The translations under genes were made by a program, and so were the position numbers. Below, one piece after another: positions 8,619 through 20,951 of a stretch of DNA of 64,000 nucleotides; position 1 is the first letter of the stretch, and each line of letters starts with the position of its first letter. Location of the stretch: positions 2,812,667-2,876,666 of the forward strand of contig CP051244.1 of NCBI GenBank assembly GCA_017795045.1. Reading direction: 5' to 3'. Source of the stretch: Allomuricauda sp. (GTDB lineage Bacteria > Bacteroidota > Bacteroidia > Flavobacteriales > Flavobacteriaceae). Below the pieces are notes generated by a model, which saw only the letters and a list, made by a program, of their open reading frames with translations, ran no database searches and was not told the DNA's origin.

Positions 8619-9791
8619 ATGGGTAAAGATAAGGTACAAATTTTTGACACTACGCTAAGAGATGGAGAACAAGTTCCGGGTTGCAAGTTGGACACGGAAC
8701 AGAAATTGGTCATCGCTCAACGTCTGGACGAACTGGGTGTTGATGTGATCGAGGCAGGATTTCCCATTTCAAGCCCTGGTGATTTCAAATCTGTGCACGA
8801 AATCTCCAAATTGGTCAAAAATGCTACAGTCTGCGGATTGACGCGAGCCGTAAAAAAAGACATTGAAGTGGCCGCCGAGGCCCTGAAAGCAGCAAAAAAA
8901 CCAAGAATACATACCGGAATCGGAACTTCTGATTCCCACATTAAATATAAATTCAACTCTACAAGGGAACAAATCATAGAACGTGCCGTGGAGGCCGTTG
9001 CCTATGCAAAGACCTTTGTGGAAGATGTTGAATTTTACGCCGAAGATGCCGGACGAACGGATAATGAATTTTTGGCACAAGTCTGCGAAGCGGTCGTAAA
9101 GGCCGGAGCTACCGTGCTTAACATTCCTGACACCACTGGATACTGTCTCCCGGAAGAGTATGGTGCCAAAATGAAATATCTAAAGGAAAACGTAAAAGGT
9201 ATAGACAAGGCCATTCTTTCTTGCCACTGCCATAACGACCTAGGATTGGCCACTGCCAACTCCATAGCCGGTGTGATCAACGGGGCACGACAGATTGAAT
9301 GTACCATCAACGGTATTGGGGAACGTGCTGGAAACACTTCCTTGGAAGAAGTGGTGATGATTCTTAGGCAACACCCTTACTTAAATCTTGATACCGGCAT
9401 CAATAGCAAGCTATTATGGGACACAAGCCAAATGGTTTCCCAGAAAATGGGAATGCCCGTACAACCCAACAAGGCCATTGTGGGCTCCAATGCCTTTGCC
9501 CACAGTTCCGGAATCCACCAAGATGGGGTCATCAAGCAACGTGAAACCTATGAAATCATTGACCCTAAAGATGTAGGGGTCAACGAATCCTCCATTGTGC
9601 TTACTGCAAGGAGCGGAAGGGCCGCATTGGCGTACAGGGCCAAAAAAGTAGGTTACGAGCTTACCAAGGTCCAATTGGATGCCGTCTATGAGAACTTTTT
9701 GAAATTTGCGGATACCAAAAAGGAAATCTTGGATGAGGATATCCACGAAATTGTGGAAACCAGTAACATCAGCCTACAAAGCCTCGCTTAA
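8619..9791 (+). CDS. leuA: 2-isopropylmalate synthase, short form without regulatory domain
   Basis: Condenses acetyl-CoA with 2-oxoisovalerate, the committed step of leucine synthesis. From the ATG at 8619 it has 390 residues beginning [18 protein letters not shown]. An upstream ATG at 8592 would add nine residues, but a -7-like TATTTTCG at 8583-8590 sits against it, so 8619 is preferred. The TIM barrel is complete: [10 protein letters not shown], then [11 protein letters not shown] with the metal-binding histidines, then [14 protein letters not shown]. The C-terminal allosteric dimerisation domain of about 120 residues found in E. coli LeuA is missing. leuB follows after 32 bases; leuC and leuD are not in the window. 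Confidence 0.93.
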   Translation: MGKDKVQIFDTTLRDGEQVPGCKLDTEQKLVIAQRLDELGVDVIEAGFPISSPGDFKSVHEISKLVKNATVCGLTRAVKKDIEVAAEALKAAKKPRIHTGIGTSDSHIKYKFNSTREQIIERAVEAVAYAKTFVEDVEFYAEDAGRTDNEFLAQVCEAVVKAGATVLNIPDTTGYCLPEEYGAKMKYLKENVKGIDKAILSCHCHNDLGLATANSIAGVINGARQIECTINGIGERAGNTSLEEVVMILRQHPYLNLDTGINSKLLWDTSQMVSQKMGMPVQPNKAIVGSNAFAHSSGIHQDGVIKQRETYEIIDPKDVGVNESSIVLTARSGRAALAYRAKKVGYELTKVQLDAVYENFLKFADTKKEILDEDIHEIVETSNISLQSLA

Positions 9792-9823
9792 TACCAGGCA
9801 CCTTTTTCCAATCCTGTCATCAT

Positions 9824-10942
9824 ATGAACTTGAACATTGCATTGCTTCCCGGAGATGGCGTAGGACCTGAAGTTTTGGCCCAAGCGGTCAAGTGCCTACA
9901 AGCGGTTGAAGAAACCTTTAATCACAATTTTGTCTACAAAGAAGCCCTTATTGGGGCCATTGCCATTGATAAAAAGGGGGTTCCCTTGCCCACAAATACC
10001 CTAAAGCTCTGCAAGGAAGCCGATGCCGTGGTATTGGGAGCCATTGGCCATCCAAAATACGATGCCAACCCTGATTCACCCATCCGCCCGGAACAGGGCT
10101 TGTTGAAACTCCGTAAGGAACTTGGGCTCTTTACCAACATACGGCCCGTGATAGCGCATTCTTCCCTAGTGGACAAATCCCCTTTAAAAAAGGAGATTGT
10201 CTTGGGAACTGACTTTGTCATTTACCGTGAGTTGACGGGAGGGATTTATTTTGGTGAGAAAAAATTAAATGACGAAGGCACAGTGGCTTCCGACCTTTGC
10301 GAGTATTCCGAAAAAGAAATCAGCCGTATTGCCCATTTAGCCTTTAAAGCCGCCAAGAACCGAAAAGGAAAGCTCACTTTGGTGGACAAGGCCAACGTGC
10401 TGGAATCCTCCAGACTTTGGCGAAAAGTGGTGACCAGAATCGGTGAAAGCTATCCTGATGTGGTCTTGGAATACCTGTTTGTGGACAATGCCGCCATGCA
10501 GATTATTCTAAACCCCACCCAATTTGATGTTATCCTTACCGAAAACATGTTCGGTGATATCATTTCCGATGAAGGAAGTGTCATCGGTGGCTCCATAGGA
10601 TTGTTGGCCTCTGCCTCCATTGGTGAGGAAAGTGCCCTTTTTGAACCCATCCATGGGTCCTATCCCCAAGCCAAGGGACTGGACATTGCAAACCCCATTG
10701 CCTCCATACTTTCCGTGGCCATGCTGTTGGAACATTTTGGGCTAATCGATGAGTCTTTGGCCGTCCGCAATGCCGTTGACAAAGCCTTGAAAAAAGAAAT
10801 TGTCACTCCCGACCTAAAACCCAACAGTCATTTCGGGACCAACCAAGTAGGCGATTATATTGCCAACAATATTGTTGATATTGATGATGATTTCAATATC
10901 AATGATGAAAACATCCACTTGGGAAAATCCACCATTATTTAA
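9824..10942 (+). CDS. leuB: 3-isopropylmalate dehydrogenase
   Basis: NAD-dependent oxidation and decarboxylation of 3-isopropylmalate, third step of leucine synthesis. The 372 residues open with NIALLPGDGVGPEV. The substrate-arginine region LRKELGLFTNIRPV, the catalytic Tyr/Lys pair in the RELTGGIYFG and VDKANVLESSRLWR segments, and the metal-binding aspartates in ENMFGDIISDEGSVIGGS and LFEPIHGSYP are all present. It is probably cotranscribed with leuA. Its TAA stop and the stop of the convergent gene share the palindrome TTAA at 10939-10942. A short acidic tail (about residues 345-372) follows the family core. Confidence 0.96.
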   Translation: MNLNIALLPGDGVGPEVLAQAVKCLQAVEETFNHNFVYKEALIGAIAIDKKGVPLPTNTLKLCKEADAVVLGAIGHPKYDANPDSPIRPEQGLLKLRKELGLFTNIRPVIAHSSLVDKSPLKKEIVLGTDFVIYRELTGGIYFGEKKLNDEGTVASDLCEYSEKEISRIAHLAFKAAKNRKGKLTLVDKANVLESSRLWRKVVTRIGESYPDVVLEYLFVDNAAMQIILNPTQFDVILTENMFGDIISDEGSVIGGSIGLLASASIGEESALFEPIHGSYPQAKGLDIANPIASILSVAMLLEHFGLIDESLAVRNAVDKALKKEIVTPDLKPNSHFGTNQVGDYIANNIVDIDDDFNINDENIHLGKSTII

Positions 10943-12177
10943 GAATCCGTTTCGATAGGCTCTGCAGCCAACCCACGGACCATTTCGGCAAATTGTTTTT
11001 TAAACTGCTCATATTTCTCTCCCGTTGCAGGACCATTGAACCCGGTATGGATTTTTCTTACCGCTCCATTCTTATCAATATAAATAGTGGTGGGATACGA
11101 CAGGATATGATTTAACATCGGTAGTTTCTCATTTGCTTTTTGCTTGTTTGAGGTACCGTATTGGGCCAACAGTATGGGATAATCCACCTGAGCCCTTTCC
11201 TTGAGGCGTGCAATACCTGCCAGAGCTTTCTCCTCGGTCTTGGCATATTCAAAAGCCAGGGCCACCAACTCAATATCCAAATCCGGATTGTTCCTTAAAA
11301 ATTCCACATAAAATCGGGTTTCATCCAAGCAATTGGGGCACCAAGAACCCATAATCTGTACCAATACCGGTTTTCCATTGAATCTTGAATCGGTCAGGCT
11401 CACCATTTTTCCTGAAGTATCCGGGAACGAAAAGTCAAACCGATCATACCCTTCCCTGAGAAAGGTCAATGAATCTGCATCAGGGAGCTCAAAGGCTTCG
11501 TTCCTGGCCCCCATAAACTCTTCAACGGCATGATTTCCACTATAAAACTGTCCTTCAAGGGTACTGTCCGTTACCTTTGCCATGAACAGGTACACATGCG
11601 CCCCATCAAAAGCGGAAAGTTTTAAGCTATCCCCTGTAACCACACCATCCAAGTATCTGTAATCCCCGGTCTTGGTCCTGAAGGTACCCTTGACCCGATT
11701 GCCATTCTGCATAAAAATTCCCTTGGCCGGATATTCACCATCTGTATTGAGGTCAAAATAGGTTTCCCAAATGCCCGAAATATTGACTTGGGCATCTTGA
11801 CCCACCTCAAAACGGTCTTGCTTTCCGTGAACCGCGGTGAAGGGAACTATCCGGTCCAGACTTTCCTTTATGAAGTCACCTTGGATTTCATTTTTGGAAA
11901 AAGTTCCTGAGACATATCCTTCAAAAATGGGCATTTGAATCCGTATGGAATCTCCTTCAATTTCAATTTGATCAACGGCAATAACCTCATCGGCATTGTA
12001 CATCTCCATGCGGTAATCCCCATCATCATCCTGGAACAACGTAAAGGTAAAGGGCAGTTCTTTGGAGGAAGACACCTTCATCTTCCCTAGCCAGTCACCC
12101 AACAACAATTCCTTGCTTTCCTTTTTACATGAAATTACCGTCAAAATGAGTAAACATAACAGTGCTATCCGGTTCAT
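10939..12177 (-). CDS. TlpA/ResA-like thioredoxin-fold lipoprotein
   Basis: A 412-residue envelope lipoprotein: signal MNRIALLCLLILTVISC with the lipid-attached Cys17. The N-terminal about 230 residues form a beta-rich domain of the kind often attached to Bacteroidota thioredoxins. The C-terminal domain is a TlpA-type thioredoxin fold with the redox pair Cys280-Pro-Asn-Cys283 in GSWCPNC and the cis-proline region LSYPTTIYIDKNG. It is probably a periplasm-facing disulfide reductase. It is convergent with leuB, with a shared stop tetranucleotide, and divergent from pheT. Confidence 0.88.
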   Translation of the reverse strand: MNRIALLCLLILTVISCKKESKELLLGDWLGKMKVSSSKELPFTFTLFQDDDGDYRMEMYNADEVIAVDQIEIEGDSIRIQMPIFEGYVSGTFSKNEIQGDFIKESLDRIVPFTAVHGKQDRFEVGQDAQVNISGIWETYFDLNTDGEYPAKGIFMQNGNRVKGTFRTKTGDYRYLDGVVTGDSLKLSAFDGAHVYLFMAKVTDSTLEGQFYSGNHAVEEFMGARNEAFELPDADSLTFLREGYDRFDFSFPDTSGKMVSLTDSRFNGKPVLVQIMGSWCPNCLDETRFYVEFLRNNPDLDIELVALAFEYAKTEEKALAGIARLKERAQVDYPILLAQYGTSNKQKANEKLPMLNHILSYPTTIYIDKNGAVRKIHTGFNGPATGEKYEQFKKQFAEMVRGLAAEPIETDS

Positions 12178-12256
12178 ATATTGAAAGATTTTTCCTAAAA
12201 GTAGAAAATACTACATAAATCTTACAAATTCCAAATAGAACACAGGGTTATTTACA

Positions 12257-12287
12257 TTGAATCTGTTGCCCTATTGTTTTATATTTG
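12257..12287 (+). promoter_or_regulatory. Predicted promoter of pheT
   Basis: TTG at 12257-12259, 20 bases, then a perfect -7 element TATATTTG at 12280-12287. Expected transcription start is about 12291, sixteen bases ahead of the ATG. Confidence 0.65.
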
Positions 12288-12306
12288 TCCACTCTAAAAT
12301 TGGGGT

Positions 12307-14724
12307 ATGAAGATTTCTTACAACTGGCTACGCCAGTTTTTGCAGATTGATTGGGATTCACAAAAGACCGGTGAGCTTTTAACGGATTTAGGCCTTGAGG
12401 TTGAAGGCATATCCCTCTTTGAGTCTGTCAAAGGCGGCCTGAAGGGTATTGTAGTGGGCCATGTGCTTACCTGTGAGCAACACCCAAATGCCGATAGATT
12501 GAAATTGACCACCGTGGATATTGGTCAGGGAGAACCTTTACAGATTGTATGTGGCGCCCCCAATGTGGCGGCAGGACAAAAGGTTCCGGTCGCTACCATT
12601 GGAACTACCCTATACACCAAGGATGGAGAAGCTTGGGAAATCAAAAAAGGGAAGATCAGAGGCGAGGAAAGCCATGGGATGATCTGTGCCGAGGATGAAT
12701 TGGGACTGGGAAGCAGCCATGATGGCATTATGGTTCTGTCCGAGACCTTGGAACCCGGAACCCCTTGCTCCAAAGTATTCGATATTGAAAGCGACGAGGT
12801 CTTTGAGATAGGCCTTACCCCCAACCGCTCCGATGCCATGAGCCATTTTGGCGTGGCCCGCGACCTAAAGGCCGGATTGGAGCAAAAAGAGATACAAAAG
12901 GAATTGGTTACCCCTTCCACCAGTAACTTTTCCATTGACAATAGATCACTAAAGATTGATGTGGAGGTCAAGGACAGTCAACTAGCTCCAAGATATTGCG
13001 GTGTTACCATCAGCAATCTTGTGGTACAAGAGTCTCCCCATTGGTTAAAAAACAGATTGAAGGCCATTGGCCTATCCCCTATCAACAATGTGGTGGATGT
13101 GACCAACTATGTCCTCCACGAACTGGGACAGCCCCTCCATGCCTTTGATGCTTTTAAAATCAAGGGCAATAAGATTGAGGTAAAGACGCTTCCGGCAGGG
13201 ACCAAGTTCAAGACTTTGGATGATGTGGAACGCGAGTTGCATGAGGATGACCTTATGATCTGCGACACTGAAAAACCCATGTGTATTGCCGGGGTATTCG
13301 GAGGAATTAACTCTGGGGTTACGGAGCATACCTCATCCATCTTTTTGGAAAGTGCCTATTTTGACCCCGTATCCATCAGAAAATCGGCCAAAAGACATGG
13401 TTTGAATACGGATGCTTCTTTTCGATTTGAGCGTGGCATCGACATCAACCTTACCGAATATGCCCTGAAGAGAGCGGCTTTGTTGATTCGCGAGATTGCG
13501 GGCGGGTACATCACTTCGGAAGTGGTAGATCTATACCCCAAGAAGCCACAGGACCGTCAAGTGTTCCTTACTTTTGATAAAATCAATTCATTGATCGGGC
13601 AGGAAATCCCGCGGGATACCATAAAATCTATCCTGTCTTCCCTTGAAATCCGTATCAACAATGTCACCGAATCCGGACTGGGACTTACCATTCCCACCTA
13701 CCGTGTGGATGTGACCCGTGAAGTGGATGTCATCGAGGAAATTTTAAGGGTATACGGTTACAACAACATTGACCACAAGGAAAAACTTACGGCTTCCATT
13801 GCCAAAACCTCACGTTTTGAAAATCATAGGATTCAAGATGTTGTTGGAAACTTGTTGGCCGCAAAGGGTTTTTATGAAATCATGACCAATAGTTTGGTCT
13901 CTCCTGATGCCCATGCGCCCAACAAGGAAGAAGAGAAAATCAGCATGTTGAACCCTTTGAGTTCCGATTTATCGGTTCTTAGAACCTCCATGTTATTTTC
14001 CGGACTTCAGGCTATAAGCTACAATCACAATCGGCAGAAAACAAACCTTAAGCTCTTTGAGCTTGGAAAAACTTACCATAAGATAAACGGTGAAAATCAG
14101 GAACGCCAACATTTGGCCATTTTCACTTCTGGCAATCGCACGGCAGATAGCTGGAACACCCCTGGCCAAAAAACGGATTTCTTTTACCTCAAGGGCATCG
14201 TTGAGTCGTTATTTGAGCGTTTGGATCTGCGTGACATCCAAACTACACCCTGCAAGGATGATCTTTATGCGGAAGGCCTGTCATACCATAAAGACGGAAA
14301 AGTTTTGGCAGACTTTGGATTGGTGGGGAAATCCGCGCTTAAGATGTTCGACATTAAACAGGACGTTTTCTATGCTGATTTTAATTGGGATGCCATCTTG
14401 GAACTGGTGGGCACGCAGAACATCATCTTCACGGAAATTCCCAAGTTTCCAGAGGTGACCCGTGATTTTGCCTTGTTATTGGATGATTCGGCCACATTCC
14501 AAAAAGTGTACGACATTGCATGGAAAACGGAGAAGAAGCTCCTGAAGAAGGTAAATCTATTTGATGTATACACAGGTAAAAATCTACCCAAGGGCAAGAA
14601 ATCCTATGCGGTGAGCTTTACGCTTATGGATGACAAAAAGACCCTTACGGACAAACAAATCGACAAGATAATGGCCAAATTACTCGCCCAGTTCCAGAAA
14701 GAGCTCAACGCGGAATTACGCTAA
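12307..14724 (+). CDS. pheT: Phenylalanine-tRNA ligase beta subunit
   Basis: Charges tRNA-Phe as part of the alpha2-beta2 synthetase. The 805 residues match the full-length bacterial form. In order: MKISYNWLRQFL start, the OB-fold tRNA-binding domain at about 40-155 (HPNADRLKLTTVDIG, GEESHGMICAEDELGL), the B3/B4 editing domain at about 210-390 (NNVVDVTNYVLHELGQPLHAFD), the B5 domain at about 405-475, the catalytic-like core at about 490-690, and the anticodon-binding FDX-ACB domain at the end. pheS is not adjacent, as is usual in Bacteroidota. It abuts the convergent fasciclin gene with no spacer. Confidence 0.97.
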   Translation: MKISYNWLRQFLQIDWDSQKTGELLTDLGLEVEGISLFESVKGGLKGIVVGHVLTCEQHPNADRLKLTTVDIGQGEPLQIVCGAPNVAAGQKVPVATIGTTLYTKDGEAWEIKKGKIRGEESHGMICAEDELGLGSSHDGIMVLSETLEPGTPCSKVFDIESDEVFEIGLTPNRSDAMSHFGVARDLKAGLEQKEIQKELVTPSTSNFSIDNRSLKIDVEVKDSQLAPRYCGVTISNLVVQESPHWLKNRLKAIGLSPINNVVDVTNYVLHELGQPLHAFDAFKIKGNKIEVKTLPAGTKFKTLDDVERELHEDDLMICDTEKPMCIAGVFGGINSGVTEHTSSIFLESAYFDPVSIRKSAKRHGLNTDASFRFERGIDINLTEYALKRAALLIREIAGGYITSEVVDLYPKKPQDRQVFLTFDKINSLIGQEIPRDTIKSILSSLEIRINNVTESGLGLTIPTYRVDVTREVDVIEEILRVYGYNNIDHKEKLTASIAKTSRFENHRIQDVVGNLLAAKGFYEIMTNSLVSPDAHAPNKEEEKISMLNPLSSDLSVLRTSMLFSGLQAISYNHNRQKTNLKLFELGKTYHKINGENQERQHLAIFTSGNRTADSWNTPGQKTDFFYLKGIVESLFERLDLRDIQTTPCKDDLYAEGLSYHKDGKVLADFGLVGKSALKMFDIKQDVFYADFNWDAILELVGTQNIIFTEIPKFPEVTRDFALLLDDSATFQKVYDIAWKTEKKLLKKVNLFDVYTGKNLPKGKKSYAVSFTLMDDKKTLTDKQIDKIMAKLLAQFQKELNAELR

Positions 14725-15246
14725 TTACATTTGAGTGGGTAGAATTACACTATCGATTTCATGAACGACCCCGTTCTTTAAATTGAGATCGGCCGATGTA
14801 ATACGGGCGGTGTTACCAATGGGGTCGGTAAGGACAATGTCATACCCGTCCATGTGGGCCAAAAGTTTTTTCCCTTGAATGGTAGTAAAGCTTGCTTTAC
14901 CATTCCCTCTACACATGGCACGCAAAATACGGGATGCCGTCAAGTGTCCGGCAACGATGTGATAGGTAAGCAATGACTTGAGCGCACTTTTATCCTTGGA
15001 GTTGAGGAGTTCCTTTATTTTTTCGGTGGAAAACCGTTCAAAGGCAGCATCTGAAGGTGCGAAAATGGTGAACGGTCCCGATTTCTCCAGAATTTCTTCC
15101 ATTTCAGTGACCTTTACGGCTTCCAAAAGTATTTTATGATGTTCGGAATCAATGGTTTTTGCCCTTGGGACATTATTCTGGGCAAAAGAACACATTGAGA
15201 AGGCCATACAAAGACCCAAGAATAGTTTGGTAAGGGGGGATTTCAT
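14725..15246 (-). CDS. Exported fasciclin (FAS1) domain protein
   Basis: A 173-residue protein with signal peptide (MKSPLTKLFLGLCMAFSMCSFAQ) and one FAS1 domain. It shows the H1 region GPFTIFAPSDAAFERF, the YH motif in LLTYHIVAGH, and an H2 region ending NGVVHEIDSVILPTQ. FAS1 domains mediate adhesion or ligand binding at the cell surface. It faces pheT tail to tail with zero intervening bases. Confidence 0.93.
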   Translation of the reverse strand: MKSPLTKLFLGLCMAFSMCSFAQNNVPRAKTIDSEHHKILLEAVKVTEMEEILEKSGPFTIFAPSDAAFERFSTEKIKELLNSKDKSALKSLLTYHIVAGHLTASRILRAMCRGNGKASFTTIQGKKLLAHMDGYDIVLTDPIGNTARITSADLNLKNGVVHEIDSVILPTQM

Positions 15247-15392
15247 CGGAGTCGGCTCAAATTTGGGACTTTAGTGGTTTCGTATGGTTTGTCGATTAAA
15301 TGCTAAAAAACTTCGATAAGTTACATCTTTTAACTGGAATCAGCTGCATTTTTTTCACCATCACATTTGATTTAACACAACGTTAACATAAC

Positions 15393-17809
<2,417 letters not shown>

Positions 17810-17824
17810 CTATTTATTTTTTTG

Positions 17825-17832
17825 CAAAAGTA
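17825..17832 (-). promoter_or_regulatory. Predicted -7 element of the ABC-F gene
   Basis: On the minus strand TACTTTTG fits TAnnTTTG exactly, 18 bases before the ATG. No TTTG box is seen at the expected -33 distance, so this is a weaker call. Confidence 0.4.
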
Positions 17833-17942
17833 GCTAAAACCACTCCTTATTTCGAAATTTAAACGCACTTTATTAAGCCTCACAAAAACAGGGTTTTACA
17901 ACATTTAACTCACCATTAACAGGATCGGGCTAAGGGGATGCT

Positions 17943-17950
17943 TAATTTTG
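17943..17950 (+). promoter_or_regulatory. Predicted -7 element of the thioredoxin-like lipoprotein gene
   Basis: TAATTTTG fits the consensus exactly and places transcription start near 17954. That makes the GTG at 17952 impossible as a start and leaves the ATGs at 17958 and 17976. No clear -33 box is seen. Confidence 0.45.
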
Positions 17951-17975
17951 TGTGTTAATGTATGGTTCCCATTAT

Positions 17976-19364
17976 ATGGTAAGATTATTACTCGGCCTCA
18001 CCTTACTGTCTTTTCTAGCATGCGGGAAAAAATCCTCGGATTGTCCTGCTGTTTTCTTTGGTGGGGAGATAGTGAACCCTACCAGCGACTATGTGGTCCT
18101 GTATCGAAATGACGTTTACGTGGATTCGGTGAAACTGGACAACAACAGTCGTTTCTCATTTGATCTTGAAGGAATAGAAGAGGGATTGTATCATTTTGAC
18201 CACAGTCCTGAACTGCAATATGTGTATTTACAAGGAGGGGACAGCCTACTTATCCGATTGAACACCTTGGAATTTGACGAGTCACTTGTATTCTCCGGAA
18301 AGGGAAGCGAAATCAACAATTTCTTGATTGAAATGTTCCTCGCACATGAAAACGAAGAGCCCCTTATTTACGACCTATACGAACTGGACCCTGAATCCTT
18401 CGACCAAAAGATTGATTCCCTAAAAGCCCTAAAGATTGCCCACTTGAAGGAATTGGAAACCGACAACGGTCAATTTACGGGGAAAGAGTTGGCCATGGCC
18501 AAAGCGGCCATTGACTACAATAGTTATCTGTACAAGGAAAAATATCCTTTTTACCATAAGAAACGAACCGGTGAGGATACCGTACATGAACTTAGCAGTT
18601 CGTTTTATGAGTACCGAAAGAACCTAAACCTCAACAATAAGGACCTTACGTATTTTAGACCTTATTTTGATTTCATGAAATGGCATTTTGGCAACCTGTC
18701 CTACATGACCTGCATGGATGATTGCCACATGGGAAAAGCTCCTATAAGTGACCGTCTCCACTTTAACAACCACAAGCTTCATCTTGTGGACAGCCTGGTC
18801 CAGGAACAGGAGCTTAGGGACATCCTTTTCAGGAACATTGCCGTGGATTACTTGTTGAAAGAGCACAATCCCAGCGAAGAATGCCGGGTGTTCATAGACA
18901 AGTTCCGTTCCCTTTCTTCCAATGATGACCACAAAAAGGAGATTGACGCACTGTATTCCGGCATCAAGAGCCTACAGCCCAACAACAGCCTCCCAGATAT
19001 TGTGGTAAGGGATGTGGACGATAACGAGGTTCACCTTAAAGATGTGGTCAGCAAAAAGAAAAATACCGTCTTTTATTTTTGGACCGCCGACCAAAAAGGA
19101 CATTTTAAAAACATTACCCAGCGTATTGCACTACTTGAAAAGAAACACCCAGAGTATAGTTTTGTTGGCATCAACCTAAAGACAAGCCACACCCAATGGG
19201 TAAATATGCTGGAAGAGTTTCATTTGGACAAGACCAACCAATATCACGGGGAGGATTTCAAGGAGATCCAAATGGCCATGATCGTGGATGGCCTCAATAA
19301 ATGTGTGATCACCCAAGACTCTTTGATTGTCAACGCCTTTGGCAATCTATATGCTTCCTTTTAA
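17976..19364 (+). CDS. Thioredoxin-fold lipoprotein lacking the redox cysteines
   Basis: From the ATG at 17976 the protein has 462 residues and opens MVRLLLGLTLLSFLAC, a lipoprotein signal with Cys16. An ATG at 17958 would add six residues. The N-terminal part is a DUF4369-like beta domain (VVLYRNDVYVDSVKLDNNSRFSF), followed by a helical middle. The last about 130 residues look like a TlpA thioredoxin fold, but where the CxxC should be the sequence reads FYFWTADQKGHF. It is therefore unlikely to be a disulfide enzyme and may have become a binding protein. A bidirectional terminator lies just beyond it. Confidence 0.8.
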   Translation: MVRLLLGLTLLSFLACGKKSSDCPAVFFGGEIVNPTSDYVVLYRNDVYVDSVKLDNNSRFSFDLEGIEEGLYHFDHSPELQYVYLQGGDSLLIRLNTLEFDESLVFSGKGSEINNFLIEMFLAHENEEPLIYDLYELDPESFDQKIDSLKALKIAHLKELETDNGQFTGKELAMAKAAIDYNSYLYKEKYPFYHKKRTGEDTVHELSSSFYEYRKNLNLNNKDLTYFRPYFDFMKWHFGNLSYMTCMDDCHMGKAPISDRLHFNNHKLHLVDSLVQEQELRDILFRNIAVDYLLKEHNPSEECRVFIDKFRSLSSNDDHKKEIDALYSGIKSLQPNNSLPDIVVRDVDDNEVHLKDVVSKKKNTVFYFWTADQKGHFKNITQRIALLEKKHPEYSFVGINLKTSHTQWVNMLEEFHLDKTNQYHGEDFKEIQMAMIVDGLNKCVITQDSLIVNAFGNLYASF

Positions 19365-19370
19365 TTGACC

Positions 19371-19412
19371 CCAAAAAAAAAGCCTCGGTTTCCCAAGGCT
19401 CTTTCTTCATCG
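19371..19412. terminator. Bidirectional intrinsic terminator
   Basis: Stem AGCCTCGG (19381-19388) pairs with CCAAGGCT (19393-19400) with one mismatch. A run of nine A on the left serves as the U-tract for the minus-strand transaldolase, and CTTTCTT on the right serves the plus-strand lipoprotein gene. Confidence 0.75.
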
Positions 19413-19424
19413 TATTTTCTTTTC

Positions 19425-20081
19425 TTACGAGTTTCCTTTTCGGTAATCGGCCAAGAATTTTTCAAGTCCGATATCGGTAAGTGGGTGTTTCAACAATCCA
19501 GTGATGGACGACAAAGGTCCGGTCATGACATCGGCACCGATCTTCGCACAATCGATTACGTGCATGGTATGACGAATGGAAGCGGCCAAAATCTGGGTAT
19601 CAAATCCGTAGTTGTCATAAATCAACCTAATCTCGGAAATGAGGTTCAACCCATCGGTGGAAATATCATCCAAACGACCCAAGAACGGAGAAACATAAGT
19701 CGCTCCCGCCTTAGCGGCCAACAAGGCCTGTCCTGCAGAAAAGACCAAGGTACAGTTGGTACGAATACCATTATCCGAAAAATATTTCAACGCCTTTACC
19801 CCATCTTTGATCATGGGCACTTTTACCACTATCTGTTCATGCAGCTCGGCCAATTCCTCACCTTCCTTGACCATGGCATCAAATTCAGTGGCCACAACTT
19901 CTGCGGATACATCCCCATCAACAATGTTGCAGATGTCCACATAATGCTTTAAAATATTGTCTTTCCCGGTAATGCCCTCCTTGGCCATCAAGGACGGATT
20001 GGTAGTAACACCATCCAAGACGCCCAATTGCTGTGCTTCCTTTATTTGATCAAGATTAGCGGTATCAATAAAAAACTTCAT
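19425..20081 (-). CDS. fsa: Small transaldolase / fructose-6-phosphate aldolase (TalC type)
   Basis: A 218-residue class I aldolase of the pentose phosphate pathway. It opens [15 protein letters not shown], has the TTNPSL motif, and the Schiff-base lysine is Lys87 in VVKVPM. In true fructose-6-phosphate aldolase a Phe lies in the later active-site segment; here it reads ASIRHTMHV, which resembles the Bacillus TalC transaldolases. Transaldolase activity is therefore the better guess, although annotation systems usually name this family fructose-6-phosphate aldolase. It is monocistronic by position. Confidence 0.93.
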   Translation of the reverse strand: MKFFIDTANLDQIKEAQQLGVLDGVTTNPSLMAKEGITGKDNILKHYVDICNIVDGDVSAEVVATEFDAMVKEGEELAELHEQIVVKVPMIKDGVKALKYFSDNGIRTNCTLVFSAGQALLAAKAGATYVSPFLGRLDDISTDGLNLISEIRLIYDNYGFDTQILAASIRHTMHVIDCAKIGADVMTGPLSSITGLLKHPLTDIGLEKFLADYRKGNS

Positions 20082-20118
20082 TCCTTTAATATATAAGTGA
20101 TTAGTATGAGGTATAAAA

Positions 20119-20928
20119 CTACAATTTATAATGGTTGATCAGTAGTTTTTCGTAGAGTTTATCGGGTAAAATGTTCTTTAGCACCAAGGAAAACCTTTGC
20201 ATAAAGGCACCCACGGGATTATGCACCTTGGGGCGTTTCTGGTCAATGATCTTGTATACGGCCTCGGCCACTTGAATGGGGTCCCCTGCACTGTTCACAT
20301 CATCATTGATGGATTCAATGGTATGGGCGTACTTGTCCTCGTAAGGCGAACCGTTAAGCACTGGGGCATGGTATCTCCCTGCTGCAATATTGGTAGCAAA
20401 ATCCCCAGGGGCCACATTGGTAATGGTAATGCCAAAATCCTTGACCTCCATGCGCAACGCTTCGGTGATCAGTCCCAAAGCACCTTTGGTGGCCGAATAA
20501 AATCCTCGGAACGGCAAGCCCATATACCCTGCAATGGAGGTAATGTTGATGATCGCTCCCCCACCCTGCTGGCGCATTTGCGGCAGTACGGCTTTCATCA
20601 CATGGACAGGTCCGTGAAAATTGGTATCAAATACATCCAGGATTTCTTCATGGGGGGTTTCCTCAATGGGGCCGGTAATTCCTTTTCCCGCATTGTTGAT
20701 CAACACATCCAAACGACCTTCCTTGGAAACGACCGTGGAAACGGCTCTTTGGATGCTCTCCACATCCTTAACATCCAACTGGATGAGTTCAAAAGCATCA
20801 AAATAAGGGTGATTGTCCGGGTTTCGTGTGGTCCCGTAAACCGTAAGGCCTTTGGAGGTCAAAAAGGTTCCAATGGCCTTGCCTATGCCAGAGGAGCCGC
20901 CGGTGATCAAAACAACTTTCTTATCCAT
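20119..20928 (-). CDS. Short-chain dehydrogenase/reductase
   Basis: A classical SDR of about 269 residues that uses NAD(P). The cofactor motif TGGSSGIG lies near the N terminus, NNAG is in [12 protein letters not shown], and the catalytic Tyr-x3-Lys is in YSATKGA, with the upstream serine in NITSIAG. MD at 20928 is taken as start; an ATG six bases upstream (20934) is also possible. The substrate is unknown. Its C-terminal [22 protein letters not shown] extension resembles SDRs acting on large hydrophobic substrates. The start lies 23 bases from the SRP RNA, which is transcribed in the same direction upstream of it. Confidence 0.92.
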   Translation of the reverse strand: MDKKVVLITGGSSGIGKAIGTFLTSKGLTVYGTTRNPDNHPYFDAFELIQLDVKDVESIQRAVSTVVSKEGRLDVLINNAGKGITGPIEETPHEEILDVFDTNFHGPVHVMKAVLPQMRQQGGGAIINITSIAGYMGLPFRGFYSATKGALGLITEALRMEVKDFGITITNVAPGDFATNIAAGRYHAPVLNGSPYEDKYAHTIESINDDVNSAGDPIQVAEAVYKIIDQKRPKVHNPVGAFMQRFSLVLKNILPDKLYEKLLINHYKL

Positions 20929-20951
20929 GGCCATCTGAGTTTAGGGAACAA

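Noticed and set aside
19365..19952. A 195-codon open frame on the plus strand opposite the transaldolase gene
   Set aside because: It lies antisense to a well-supported enzyme gene, has no recognisable protein features and includes the terminator. It is a by-product of the codon pattern on the other strand.
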